From NCBI GenBank assembly GCA_964419545.1, contig CAYQQU010000046.1:1-48570 (forward strand): a DNA stretch of 48,570 nucleotides, written 5' to 3'. Below, piece by piece: positions 15,528 through 23,920 of this stretch. This DNA comes from CAYQQU01 sp964419545 (lineage in GTDB: Bacteria; Bacteroidota; Bacteroidia; Chitinophagales; Saprospiraceae). Each line of letters starts with the position of its first letter. Position 1 is the first letter of the stretch. Under the pieces are notes generated by a model. The model saw only the letters and a list, made by a program, of their open reading frames with translations. It was not told where the DNA came from and ran no database searches. Position numbers and translations under genes: made by a program.

Positions 15528-16930
15528 AATTGAAAGGACGCATCTCCGGGCGCCGGTACGATTTGTATGCCTTTGGCTTTGTTCAGGTAACGCTGGATGA
15601 TGCGCGTCGTTTCCGGGTTGCCTTCGCGGGGTTTGATCGCTTCCCGCAGCACGGCGGGGTCGCCGTTGAGGGCGTCGGCGTCGACGTAGCCGAACCCCTG
15701 GTAAGCACCTTCGATTATCAGGACTACGCTGCGTTCGTCGGAGCTCCGGCCTTTGTCGAGGATGAAGAAGTCTTCGTCGAAGACCGTTTTGAGCATTTCC
15801 ATGGCTTCGTCCGCCCGCGCGTTGTAGGTGTCGGCGGCTTCGTGGCCGGCGCAGGCGCCGTGGCACTGTTTGAGGTGAAAGTGAAAACAGGGGCCCTTGC
15901 CGTTCTGTAATCCGGCGAGGCGGGCGCACAGTTCAAAATGTTCAGCGACGCGCCCGAGTCGGCCCCGGGCGCGGCCCATCGACGGAAATTCGGCAATGAC
16001 GGTGAGTTTTTTGCGCTGCTGGGCGGTGACGTGGTCGAAGGCGAAGCGCCGGTATCCGGACTGGTCGGTCCAGGTGTGCAGCACGTACGGAAAGCGGCGT
16101 TGGCGTTGTGCGCGGTTCACCGGCGGGCGGAGGCGCTTGATCTCGTGCGATTCCAGCAGCAGGGCGATGAGTTCCGAGCCGGTGAGCTCGTAGCTGATCT
16201 CGTGCACGGCTTGCTGCAGTTTGCGCGCTTTTTCGCTTTGGTCGGCGAAATGTTCGGCGATGCGCTTCTTGATATTGATGCTTTTGCCGACGTATACGAC
16301 ATTGCCGTCTTCGTCGTGCAGGTAGTATACGCCACAGGCTTCGGGCAGGGCGTGGATCTTTTCCAGGTTCAGGTTTTTGGGAAGCCGCGACTCTTTGACG
16401 CCGAGGTTGACCATATCGCGGATCTCCTGTTCGCTCTTCTGTTTTTGAAGGATCATTTCCAGCAGCCGGGCGGTCGCCAGGGCGTCGCCCATCGCGCGGT
16501 GCCGGTTTTCGATGGGGATGCCCAGCGTGCGGGTCAGTGCGCCCAGGCTGTAGGAGGGCAGCCCGGGAAATACCTTGCGGCTGAGGCGTACGGTGCACAA
16601 CTGGCGCCGCGAGAACGTAAACCCCAGCCGGCTGAATTCCTCGCGCAGGAAGCCGTAATCGAAGCGAACGTTGTGAGCGACGAATATGGCGCCTTCCGTC
16701 ATCTCGACCACGCGCCGGGCGACTTCGTAGAATTTGGGGGCGTCCGCCACCATCTCCTGGGTGATGCCGGTGAGCTCCGTGATGCCGTAGGGAATGTAGC
16801 GCTCCGGGTTGATCAGCGTTTCGTACTGATCGACAATCCGCTCGCCATTGTGTAGGATGACGGCGATTTCCGTAATTTTATGCCGACTCGCGCGGCCTCC
16901 GGTAGTTTCCAGATCGACGATGGCGTACAT
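15524..16930 (-). CDS. DnaQ-like 3'-5' exonuclease fused to a GIY-YIG (UvrC-like) nuclease
   Basis: Residues ~1-170 are a DEDDh exonuclease: Asp and Glu in MYAIVDLETTG, Asp in FVAHNVRFDYGFL, and His and Asp in NRHRAMGDALATARL. Residues ~195-275 are a GIY-YIG domain (GVYYLHDEDGNVVYVGKSIN, IKKRIAEHF) as in UvrC and Cho. The remaining ~190 residues are like the region after GIY-YIG in UvrC-type fusion proteins and contain a Cys/His cluster (CFHFHLKQCHGACAGH). Such proteins are usually annotated as DNA polymerase III epsilon-like; a role in DNA repair is likely but unproven. The frame is open to 17707, but the ATG at 16930 begins exactly at the exonuclease motif and avoids overlap with the divergent DUF1343 gene. 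Confidence 0.88.
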   Translation of the reverse strand: MYAIVDLETTGGRASRHKITEIAVILHNGERIVDQYETLINPERYIPYGITELTGITQEMVADAPKFYEVARRVVEMTEGAIFVAHNVRFDYGFLREEFSRLGFTFSRRQLCTVRLSRKVFPGLPSYSLGALTRTLGIPIENRHRAMGDALATARLLEMILQKQKSEQEIRDMVNLGVKESRLPKNLNLEKIHALPEACGVYYLHDEDGNVVYVGKSINIKKRIAEHFADQSEKARKLQQAVHEISYELTGSELIALLLESHEIKRLRPPVNRAQRQRRFPYVLHTWTDQSGYRRFAFDHVTAQQRKKLTVIAEFPSMGRARGRLGRVAEHFELCARLAGLQNGKGPCFHFHLKQCHGACAGHEAADTYNARADEAMEMLKTVFDEDFFILDKGRSSDERSVVLIIEGAYQGFGYVDADALNGDPAVLREAIKPREGNPETTRIIQRYLNKAKGIQIVPAPGDASFQF

Positions 16931-16990
16931 CTTGGCGGTTGCGGTGCTTTTCTGAATGAACCCATTGCGGGTTTGGTAAAACAAAGGAAT

Positions 16991-18208
16991 GTGAAGGTAA
17001 AAAATTTTGTTGTATTCCTGGCTTTTTTTCAATGGTATTGTGGTAATCCGGCGGCAAATCTTCCGGACAAGCCCGCAGTGGCGCCGCAGGCGGCGGATAC
17101 CGCGCTGACGGTAGGCGCGGCCCGCATGAAGGTGTACCTTCCGCAACTGGCGGAAAAAAAGATCGGGCTGGTGGTCAACCAGACGTCGCGGGTCGGCGGC
17201 CGGCACCTCATCGATACTTTGCTGGCGCGGGGCGTGACCGTCGTTAAAGCCTTTGCGCCGGAGCACGGTTTTCGCGGCGAGGCCGACGCCGGCGCCCGGA
17301 TCGTCGACGGGCGCGATCCGGATACCGGCCTGCCGGTGATCTCGCTTTACGGCCGCAAGAAGAAGCCGACGGCTGACGATCTGCGGGGGCTGGACCTGGT
17401 CGTCTTCGATATCCAGGATGTCGGGGCGCGCTTTTACACCTACCTCTCCACCCTGCATTACGTGATGGAGGCTTGCGCCGAAAACGGGGTGCCCGTAATG
17501 GTGCTCGACCGCCCCAATCCGAACGGCCATTACGTCGATGGACCGGTGCTGGATATGGCGTACCGCTCTTTCGTGGGTATGCACCCCGTACCGGTGGTGC
17601 ACGGCATGACGGTGGGGGAATATGCGCGGATGATCAACGGAGAAGGCTGGCTGGAAGGCAGCCGGCGCTGCGCGCTGGAGGTGATCCCCTGCGCCTATTA
17701 CGATCACCGAATGGCCTACCGCTTACCGGTGCGGCCGTCACCCAACCTGCCCAACATGCGGGCCGTCTATTTGTATCCCTCCCTTTGCTTCTTCGAAGGA
17801 ACCACCGTTAGCGTGGGGCGGGGCACCGAACGACAGTTTCAGGTGTACGGACATCCCGATTTTCCGGGCGGCGACTACGCTTTTACCCCTGAACCCCGGC
17901 CGGGCGCCCGGCATCCCAAGCATCAGGGGAAGGTCTGTCGCGGTTTTTCCCTCACCGATCGCGATCCGTCGGCGATCCGGGCGGAAGGACGCCTGAACTT
18001 ATCGCATCTGCTGGATTTTTACCGCGATTTTCCGGACCCCGACGCTTTTTTCCGGAAAAACGGCTTTTTCGATCTGCTGGCCGGCAGCGACCGCCTGCGC
18101 AAACAAATAATGGACGGAGCGACCGAAGCGGAAATAAGAGCCGGCTGGCAGTCTGGTATTCAGGCCTTTCGGGCGCGGCGAAAGCCGTATTTGCTTTACC
18201 CTGAATAG
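16991..18208 (+). CDS. DUF1343 protein, NamZ-like exo-beta-N-acetylmuramidase (GH171 candidate)
   Basis: DUF1343 is the family of NamZ, which removes MurNAc from the non-reducing end of peptidoglycan fragments. Conserved stretches are GLVVNQTSRVG, FAPEHGFRGEADAG, ISLYGRKKKPT, VFDIQDVGARFYTYLSTLHY, LDRPNPNGHYVDGP and FFEGTTVSVGRGTERQFQVY. The start chosen is GTG at 16991, with AAAGGA just upstream and a basic, hydrophobic signal-like N-terminus (KVKNFVVFLAFFQWYCGN); the Cys suggests a lipoprotein although the box is not canonical. The frame is open to 16880, but that would overlap the divergent exonuclease gene. Mature length fits the family. It precedes a cluster of exported sugar enzymes by 185 bp and may supply or salvage amino sugars with them. 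Confidence 0.82.
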   Translation: MKVKNFVVFLAFFQWYCGNPAANLPDKPAVAPQAADTALTVGAARMKVYLPQLAEKKIGLVVNQTSRVGGRHLIDTLLARGVTVVKAFAPEHGFRGEADAGARIVDGRDPDTGLPVISLYGRKKKPTADDLRGLDLVVFDIQDVGARFYTYLSTLHYVMEACAENGVPVMVLDRPNPNGHYVDGPVLDMAYRSFVGMHPVPVVHGMTVGEYARMINGEGWLEGSRRCALEVIPCAYYDHRMAYRLPVRPSPNLPNMRAVYLYPSLCFFEGTTVSVGRGTERQFQVYGHPDFPGGDYAFTPEPRPGARHPKHQGKVCRGFSLTDRDPSAIRAEGRLNLSHLLDFYRDFPDPDAFFRKNGFFDLLAGSDRLRKQIMDGATEAEIRAGWQSGIQAFRARRKPYLLYPE

Positions 18209-18392
18209 CCGAGCTTCTCGTTGCGTTTCGCTTCTTTTTTATTTATTTGTGGAAGCATTTCCCAATGATTTATTATATTTCCAGCGCTGCTCCCGCAAAT
18301 GTTCGGAATCAAAAAACGAAAACCCGGATTCCGGAGAAAACGCCCTGGGCCAAAGAAAAAGTCGATTTTTTAATTAAACGCAATTTCCTGCC

Positions 18393-19316
18393 ATGGCCTA
18401 CAATCGCAGAGTTTTCCTCAAGCAAATTTCTGTTCTCACCGCGGGCGCCGTCTGGTTGCCGGCCTGCGGGCAGTCTCCCGCCGAAGCTTCGGCTGCCGAG
18501 ATGCCTTTCGACATTTCGCTGGCGCAGTGGTCGCTGCACCGCATGCTCGAAGCCGGTGAACTGGACAATCTCGATTTTCCGCAATTCGCCAAAACGGAAT
18601 TCGGCATTAACGCCGTCGAGTACGTCAACCGCTTTTTTGCCGATAAGGCGAAAGACAAAACCTACCTTTCCGACCTGAAAATGCGGGCGGAGGACAACGG
18701 CGTACGCAGCCTGCTCATCATGATCGACGGCGAAGGCAGCCTGGGCGATACCGATCCGGCGGCGCGCAGCCAGGCCGTGGAGAACCACTTCCCCTGGATC
18801 GAAGCGGCCCAGTTTATCGGCGGCCATGCCATCCGGGTGAACGCCGCAGGCGACGGCAGCCCCGAAGCGGTAAAAGGCGCCGTCGTGGAGAGCCTCGGCG
18901 AGCTGTCCGAATTTGCCGCACCCATGAACATCAACGTGATCGTCGAAAACCACGGCGGTTATTCCTCCGATGCCGCCTGGCTGGCCGACGCCATCGCGCA
19001 GGTAGATATGCCGAATTGCGGCACTCTGCCCGATTTCGGCAATTTCACCATCGACCGGGAAGCAGGCAAGACCTACGATCGCTACCAGGGCATGAAAGAA
19101 CTCATGCCCTACGCCAAAGCAGTGAGCGCCAAGTGTTATGATTTCGGACCGGAAGGCGAGGAAACGACCATCGATTTCGGGCGCATGATCGATATCGTGC
19201 TGGAAGCCGGCTACGACGGCTATATCGGCATCGAATACGAAGGCAGCCGCCTCAGCGAGGTGGAAGGCGTCAAGGCCGCCAAGCAACTGTTGGAAAAGAT
19301 CGGCAAAAGCCGCTAA
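18393..19316 (+). CDS. Tat-exported sugar phosphate isomerase/epimerase-family TIM barrel
   Basis: The N-terminus has a twin-arginine signal (NRRVFLKQISVLTAGAVWLP) followed by ACGQ, so the protein is likely a Tat-exported lipoprotein. The rest is a xylose-isomerase-like (AP endonuclease 2) TIM barrel with probable metal ligands: Glu in NVIVENHGGYSSDA (~190), Asp in TLPDFGNF (~212), and Glu in GYIGIEYEGSRL (~275); a His has not been pinned down. Length is 307 aa. The family isomerises or epimerises keto-sugars, and members are typical partners of Gfo/Idh/MocA oxidoreductases. Nine bp separate it from the DoxX gene. A TATATTTC element at 18274-18281 is a weak promoter candidate for the whole cluster. 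Confidence 0.85.
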   Translation: MAYNRRVFLKQISVLTAGAVWLPACGQSPAEASAAEMPFDISLAQWSLHRMLEAGELDNLDFPQFAKTEFGINAVEYVNRFFADKAKDKTYLSDLKMRAEDNGVRSLLIMIDGEGSLGDTDPAARSQAVENHFPWIEAAQFIGGHAIRVNAAGDGSPEAVKGAVVESLGELSEFAAPMNINVIVENHGGYSSDAAWLADAIAQVDMPNCGTLPDFGNFTIDREAGKTYDRYQGMKELMPYAKAVSAKCYDFGPEGEETTIDFGRMIDIVLEAGYDGYIGIEYEGSRLSEVEGVKAAKQLLEKIGKSR

Positions 19317-19325
19317 ACCGTCAAC

Positions 19326-19805
19326 ATGGGTTATTCAAAGAATCAATTGTTTTTTCTGGTGCTGCTCCGGCTGTTCATCGGATGGCATTTTCTATTCGAA
19401 GGGCTGCTGAAGCTGTTCTCTCCGGGCTGGACCTCCCAGGGCTACCTGCGCAGCGCCCAGGGTTTCCTGGCGCCTTTCTTCGAATGGCTGGGCTCCGAAT
19501 CGATGATCGGGCTGGTGGATGCGGTCACGATGATCGCCCTGACCGGCGTGGGCCTGACGGTATTGCTCGGTTTCTTCGAACGCATCGGCGCCTACGTCGG
19601 CATGGTGCTGTTGTTTTTTTTCTACCTTTCCCATCCATCTTTTCCGGGCTTGGAAGCCGGCGCTGCGGAAGGCAACTACTTTATTGTGAACAAAAACCTG
19701 ATCGAGTTGGCGGCGCTGGGCGTGCTGGCCTATTTTCCTACCGGCCACCTGGCCGGACTGGATCTGTTGCTGCGCCCCGGAAAAACGACCAATCAACCGA
19801 CTTGA
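19326..19805 (+). CDS. DoxX-family membrane protein in the sugar-oxidation cluster
   Basis: A 159-aa inner-membrane protein with four predicted helices. The first contains LLRLFIGWHFLFEGLLKLF, the DoxX signature with its charged residue and GLLKL turn. Others are around ~60-80 (VDAVTMIALTGVGLTVLL), ~88-105 and ~132-150. A soluble loop (FFEWLGSES) follows the first helix. It lies 9 bp after the isomerase and 18 bp before the first oxidoreductase, so it belongs to the operon. DoxX proteins are associated with electron transfer to quinone in some systems; a role in re-oxidising the exported oxidoreductases is a guess based on position. Confidence 0.82.
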   Translation: MGYSKNQLFFLVLLRLFIGWHFLFEGLLKLFSPGWTSQGYLRSAQGFLAPFFEWLGSESMIGLVDAVTMIALTGVGLTVLLGFFERIGAYVGMVLLFFFYLSHPSFPGLEAGAAEGNYFIVNKNLIELAALGVLAYFPTGHLAGLDLLLRPGKTTNQPT

Positions 19806-19823
19806 TCCGGAAAAGGACAGAAA

Positions 19824-21440
19824 ATGGATAATCAAAATAAAAGGCCCGAAGCCGGCCGGCGCAATTTGCTGAAAGGACTGCTGGGCGTTCCCCTGGCGGC
19901 GGGCATCCTGCTCGGCGCCTACGGGCAGGCCCGCAAGAACGAACGGGAGAAACGACGCATCCTCGACGAACTCGATATCGAAGCGATCCGCCCGGAGGTT
20001 TCGCCCAATATGTCCGGCGATCCCATCCGCGTCGGCATCATCGGCTTCGGCGGGCGGGGGCAGCATCTGGTCCGACTGCTGGGCTTCGCTACGCCCGAAT
20101 GGATCAACGCCATGCAGGAAAGCGGCAATACCGGCGCACTGAAAGCTTTTCGCGAACAGGACAACCTCAACGTAAAGCTCACCGGCGTCTGTGACGTCTT
20201 CGACGTCAACGCCGAAGCGGCGGCGGCTTTCCCGGACTGTAAGCGGTACCGCACTTATGAAGAATTGATCAATAGCCCGGATATCGATGCCGTGGTCATC
20301 GCCACGCCCGATCACTGGCACGCTCCCATGGCGATCGCCGCCCTGCAAGCAGGCAAACACGTCTACGTAGAAAAACCGATGACGCACAACATCCGGGAAA
20401 CGTATGAGCTGCGGGAAGCCGTGCGCCGTTCCGACGCCGTTTTTCAGGTAGGCCACCAGCACCGGCAAACGCAAAGCTTCATCACGGCGCGCGATATTAT
20501 CGAAAAGAAGGTGCTCGGCCACGTCTCGCTGATCCAGGCCAACACGAACCGCAACGACGACAACGGCGCCTGGCAGTACGCCATCCACCCCAAAGCCGGC
20601 CCTGCGACCATCGACTGGAAACAGTTTCTGGGCAGCGCGCCGGACATACCCTTCAATAAAGAACATTTCTTCCGCTGGCGCAAATGGTGGGCTTACGGAT
20701 CGGGCCTTTCGGGCGACCTGATGACGCACGATTTCGACCGCGTCAACTGCGTCCTGAAGATGGGGATGCCCCGCTACGTCACGGCATCCGGCGGTATTTA
20801 CACGCATCGCGACGGCCGCGAGGTGCCCGACGTTTTTCAGGTCAATATGGAATATCCCGATTTTTCCACGGGGTCCAGCCGACCGGAAGGGCTCGAACGC
20901 GGCATGACCTTCGTCTATAGCGCCACCCTCGGCAATCAGCACCACCGCAAGACGCTCTTTATGGGGCACGATGCGACCATGGAACTGGGCAACACCCTCT
21001 TCGTCTATGCCGACCCGGGCTCCACGCGGTACCGGGAGATGCTCGAAAGCAATCTCATGAACTCCGAAGTGCCGATCTATTCCTACAACCCGGCAGCCGG
21101 AAATGTCGACGCCATCACGTCGGCTACGGCCAAGTATTTCGCCGATAAAGGGCTGTTGTGGACGTACCGCGACGGCAAGCGCGTCGATTCGGGGATGCTG
21201 CACCTCAAGGAATGGCTCGGCGCTATCCGCAACGGCACACCCGTAAGCTGCGGCATACAGGAAGGATTCGAGGAGGCGATGACCGCTCACATGGCGGGGC
21301 TTTCCTGGAAGATCGGCCGCCGCATGGAATGGGACCCGGTGCGGGAAGAGATCGTCGCCCGCCCCGGCGAAGACCTCGACCAGATACTTTTGGCAACCAA
21401 AACGGGCGAATACCAAATGTCCGCTATTATGGATTCATAA
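19824..21440 (+). CDS. Tat-exported Gfo/Idh/MocA-family oxidoreductase (538 aa)
   Basis: An NAD(P)-dependent sugar dehydrogenase of the glucose-fructose oxidoreductase type. A Tat signal (GRRNLLKGLLGVPLAAGILL, residues ~11-30) directs export of the folded, cofactor-loaded protein. The Rossmann domain begins with RVGIIGFGGRGQHLVRLLG (~70). Then come VVIATPDHWHAPMAIAAL and HVYVEKPMTH with the conserved Lys of the EKP motif, and GDLMTHDFDRVNCVL with the Asp/His catalytic-type pair (~300). The protein is longer than the usual 350-450 aa because of the signal, a charged linker and insertions. It is 18 bp after DoxX and 11 bp before a second Gfo/Idh gene. Oxidation at sugar C3 is typical of this cluster type but not proven here. 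Confidence 0.88.
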   Translation: MDNQNKRPEAGRRNLLKGLLGVPLAAGILLGAYGQARKNEREKRRILDELDIEAIRPEVSPNMSGDPIRVGIIGFGGRGQHLVRLLGFATPEWINAMQESGNTGALKAFREQDNLNVKLTGVCDVFDVNAEAAAAFPDCKRYRTYEELINSPDIDAVVIATPDHWHAPMAIAALQAGKHVYVEKPMTHNIRETYELREAVRRSDAVFQVGHQHRQTQSFITARDIIEKKVLGHVSLIQANTNRNDDNGAWQYAIHPKAGPATIDWKQFLGSAPDIPFNKEHFFRWRKWWAYGSGLSGDLMTHDFDRVNCVLKMGMPRYVTASGGIYTHRDGREVPDVFQVNMEYPDFSTGSSRPEGLERGMTFVYSATLGNQHHRKTLFMGHDATMELGNTLFVYADPGSTRYREMLESNLMNSEVPIYSYNPAAGNVDAITSATAKYFADKGLLWTYRDGKRVDSGMLHLKEWLGAIRNGTPVSCGIQEGFEEAMTAHMAGLSWKIGRRMEWDPVREEIVARPGEDLDQILLATKTGEYQMSAIMDS

Positions 21441-21451
21441 AAACGAAATCG

Positions 21452-22915
21452 ATGAAAGAAAAAGGAAAATTGAGCCGGCGGACCTTCATCCGCAACACCG
21501 GCCTCGTCGCCGCGGGCGTCACCATCGTACCCAGCCACGTCGTCGCCGGGCTGGGGCATACGCCTCCCAGTGATAAACTCAACATCGCCGGCGTGGGCGT
21601 CGGCGGCGTCGGCCGCACCAACGTCCGCAACGTCGCCAGCCAGAATATCGTGGCGATGTGCGATAACGACTGGAAATACGCCGCCGAAGCGTTCAACGAT
21701 TACCCGAACGCCCAGAAGTTTATGGATTACCGGCGCATGATGGATAAAATGGGCGACGATATCGACGCCGTGGTGGTGGGCACCCCCGACCATACGCACT
21801 ACGTGATCGCCGCCGATGCGATGCGCGCCGGCAAGCACGTTTACGTACAAAAGCCGCTGACCCACTCGGTCTACGAGTCGCGCCGCCTGGCCGAGATCGC
21901 CAAAGAAACCGGCGTCGCCACCCAGATGGGTAACCAGGGCAACTCCGGCGACGGCATCCGCCTGCTATGTGAGTGGATCTGGAACGGCGAGATCGGCGAA
22001 GTGCGCGAAGTGCACGCCTGGACCAACCGCCCCATCTGGCCGCAGGGCCTGGAGCGGCCCTCCGCTACGCCTTCCACGCCGCCGACCCTCGATTGGGACC
22101 TGTTCATCGGCCCGGCGCCCTGGCGCCCCTACCACCCGTCGTACACGCCCTGGAACTGGCGTGCGTGGTGGGACTTCGGCACCGGTGCGCTCGGCGATAT
22201 GGGCTGCCACATCATCGATCCCGTATTCAAAGCCCTGGAACTGGGCCAGCCCACGGCCTTCGAAGGCAGCTCCAGCCAGGTCAATACCGAGAGCGCGCCT
22301 ATCTCCGAAATGGTGACCTATTATTTCCCGGAACGCCCCCGCAAGGGCAAGGTCGATATGCCGCCGGTGACCTTTACCTGGTACGACGGCGGGCTGCTGC
22401 CCCCGCGTCCGGAAGGCATCCCCGAAGGTAAGATCCTGGGCGACGGCGGCGGCGGCGCCATGTTCGTCGGCTCCAAAGGCGTGCTGATCTGCAGCACCTA
22501 CGCCCGCGATCCGTATATCGTGGGGCGTGAGAACGATCCGCCGAAAGTGAAACCGACGCTGCGCCGGGTAGAGACTTCTCACGAGATGGACTGGGTGCGG
22601 GCCTGCAAAGAGCCCAAAGAGAGCCGCGTGGAAGCTTCTTCGCACTTCGGCTACGCCGGCCCGCTCAACGAAGTGGTCGTCATGGGCAACCTGGCGGTGC
22701 GCCTGCAGGACCTGAAGCGCAAACTGGAGTGGGACGGTGAAAATATGCGCATCACCAATATCGGCGACGACGAGGAGATCCGCGTGGTGAGCACCGACAC
22801 CTTCACGGTGATCGACGGACACCCGCACTTCGATACGCAATACGAGACGATGAACGCCAGAGCGGCGGCGGAAAGCTACATCAAGCGTTCCTACCGCAAA
22901 GGCTGGTCGTACTAA
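21452..22915 (+). CDS. Second Tat-exported Gfo/Idh/MocA-family oxidoreductase (487 aa)
   Basis: Starts with a Tat signal (LSRRTFIRNTGLVAAGVTIV) and carries the nucleotide-binding motif NIAGVGVGGVGRTNVRNV (~45). The usual EKP is replaced by QKP in HVYVQKPLTHSVYESRRLA, keeping the Lys. WDFGTGALGDMGCHIIDPVF (~250) is the catalytic-domain motif with Asp and His. WNWRAWW and PPTLDWDLFIGPAPWRPYHP place it in the subgroup common in Bacteroidota and Planctomycetota sugar clusters. The frame is open to 21158, inside the previous gene, but the ATG at 21452 begins the signal and leaves an 11-bp gap. It is only distantly similar to the 538-aa neighbour, so the two probably act on different steps, for example oxidation and re-reduction. 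Confidence 0.9.
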   Translation: MKEKGKLSRRTFIRNTGLVAAGVTIVPSHVVAGLGHTPPSDKLNIAGVGVGGVGRTNVRNVASQNIVAMCDNDWKYAAEAFNDYPNAQKFMDYRRMMDKMGDDIDAVVVGTPDHTHYVIAADAMRAGKHVYVQKPLTHSVYESRRLAEIAKETGVATQMGNQGNSGDGIRLLCEWIWNGEIGEVREVHAWTNRPIWPQGLERPSATPSTPPTLDWDLFIGPAPWRPYHPSYTPWNWRAWWDFGTGALGDMGCHIIDPVFKALELGQPTAFEGSSSQVNTESAPISEMVTYYFPERPRKGKVDMPPVTFTWYDGGLLPPRPEGIPEGKILGDGGGGAMFVGSKGVLICSTYARDPYIVGRENDPPKVKPTLRRVETSHEMDWVRACKEPKESRVEASSHFGYAGPLNEVVVMGNLAVRLQDLKRKLEWDGENMRITNIGDDEEIRVVSTDTFTVIDGHPHFDTQYETMNARAAAESYIKRSYRKGWSY

Positions 22916-22922
22916 CCAGGCA

Positions 22923-22954
22923 AAAGGCCGGGGAGCAAAAGCCCTGGCCCTTTG
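22923..22954 (+). terminator. Imperfect GC hairpin between the oxidoreductase and DUF1080 genes
   Basis: AAAGGCCGGGG and CCCTGGCCCTTT form an imperfect stem with an AGCAAAAG loop and a short T-run. It lies inside the operon, so it may only attenuate expression of the DUF1080 gene or mark the 3' end of the upstream transcript. Confidence 0.45.
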
Positions 22955-22986
22955 CTGATCTTTTAACGAAACAAAAACCGAAAAAA

Positions 22987-23793
22987 ATGAAAGTAAAACA
23001 TTTGTTTTTTCTGTTGATTATGGGACTGGTCGTTGCTTGTCAGCCGGCAGCTGATAAGAGTACCGGCGAGGAAGCGGCCACCGAAGAAAAGACGGAAGCG
23101 CCGGCAACGGAAACCGCGGCGCCGAATACGCTCACCGAAGCCGAAAAGGAAGACGGCTGGATGCTGCTCTTCGACGGAGAAAATACCACCAACTGGCGCG
23201 GCTACTGTAAAGACGAATTCCCCGAAAAGGGCTGGGTCGTGGAAGACGGCGCCATCCGTTGCCTCGCTTCCGGTAAAGGCGAAGCCGGCGGCGGCGGCGA
23301 CATCATCTACGACCGGCAGTTCGAAAACTTCGAACTGGCCCTGGAGTGGAAGATCGCCGAAGGCGGCAATAGCGGCATCTTCTACCTGGCTGAAGAGCAG
23401 TGTGGCGAGAACGGCGAACCGATCTGGAAGTCGGCGCCCGAAATGCAGATCCTGGACAACGAGAAGCACCCCGACGCGCGCCTGGGCAAAAACGGCAACC
23501 GCCAGGCGGGATCGCTCTACGACATGATCCCCGCGGAGCCGCAAAACGCCAAACCGGCCGGCGAATGGAACCAGGTTAAAGTGCTGGTGTATGACGGCAC
23601 CGTGGTGCACAGCATGAACGGCGAAAACGTGGTGGAATACCACTTATGGACCGACGACTGGAAAGAAATGGTCGCCAACAGTAAGTTCGTCGACTTCGAA
23701 GGCTTCGAAGACGTAGCCGAACGAGGCTACATCGGCCTGCAGGACCACGGCAATGACGTGTGGTTCCGTAATATCAAGGTCAAGGAACTGTAG
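22987..23793 (+). CDS. DUF1080 (3-keto-disaccharide hydrolase domain) lipoprotein
   Basis: A 268-aa secreted lipoprotein: signal MKVKHLFFLLIMGLVVAC with the lipid-attached Cys at 18, then a low-complexity Ala/Glu/Thr linker to ~45. The DUF1080 beta-sandwich follows, with LLFDGENTTNWRGY (~60), FELALEWKIAEGGNSGIFYL (~115), APEMQILDNEKHPDARLG (~150) and the closing GYIGLQDHGNDVWFRNIKVK. Proteins of this family have been shown to cleave glycosides already oxidised to the 3-keto form. Its position directly behind two Gfo/Idh enzymes fits that role. Its anchor is probably the outer or inner membrane facing the periplasm. The substrate sugar is not known. Confidence 0.9.
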   Translation: MKVKHLFFLLIMGLVVACQPAADKSTGEEAATEEKTEAPATETAAPNTLTEAEKEDGWMLLFDGENTTNWRGYCKDEFPEKGWVVEDGAIRCLASGKGEAGGGGDIIYDRQFENFELALEWKIAEGGNSGIFYLAEEQCGENGEPIWKSAPEMQILDNEKHPDARLGKNGNRQAGSLYDMIPAEPQNAKPAGEWNQVKVLVYDGTVVHSMNGENVVEYHLWTDDWKEMVANSKFVDFEGFEDVAERGYIGLQDHGNDVWFRNIKVKEL

Positions 23794-23802
23794 CAAACCA
23801 AT

Positions 23803-23859
23803 TTACCCGGATTGTTCATGCGTTCTTCGTTAGGAGAACGCATGAATTATCCAGGGTAA
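23803..23859. repeat. Palindromic repeat family, copy B
   Basis: Left arm 23803-23826 (TTACCCGGATTGTTCATGCG then TTCT) and right arm 23835-23859 (AGAACGCATGAATTATCCAG then GGTAA) form a near-perfect hairpin with an 8-base loop. It lies 9 bp after the DUF1080 stop, between convergent genes. It probably also acts as a terminator, though there is no long T-run. Confidence 0.8.
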
Positions 23860-23920
23860 GCGGCCGGCGGCCGGCAAAACGAAACTTCAGTCCTTCTGTT
23901 CCAAAGACCTGATTCCTTCC

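Noticed and set aside
19392..21416. 674-aa minus-strand open frame across the DoxX and first Gfo/Idh genes
   Set aside because: Antisense to genes with clear family motifs; no recognisable protein features.
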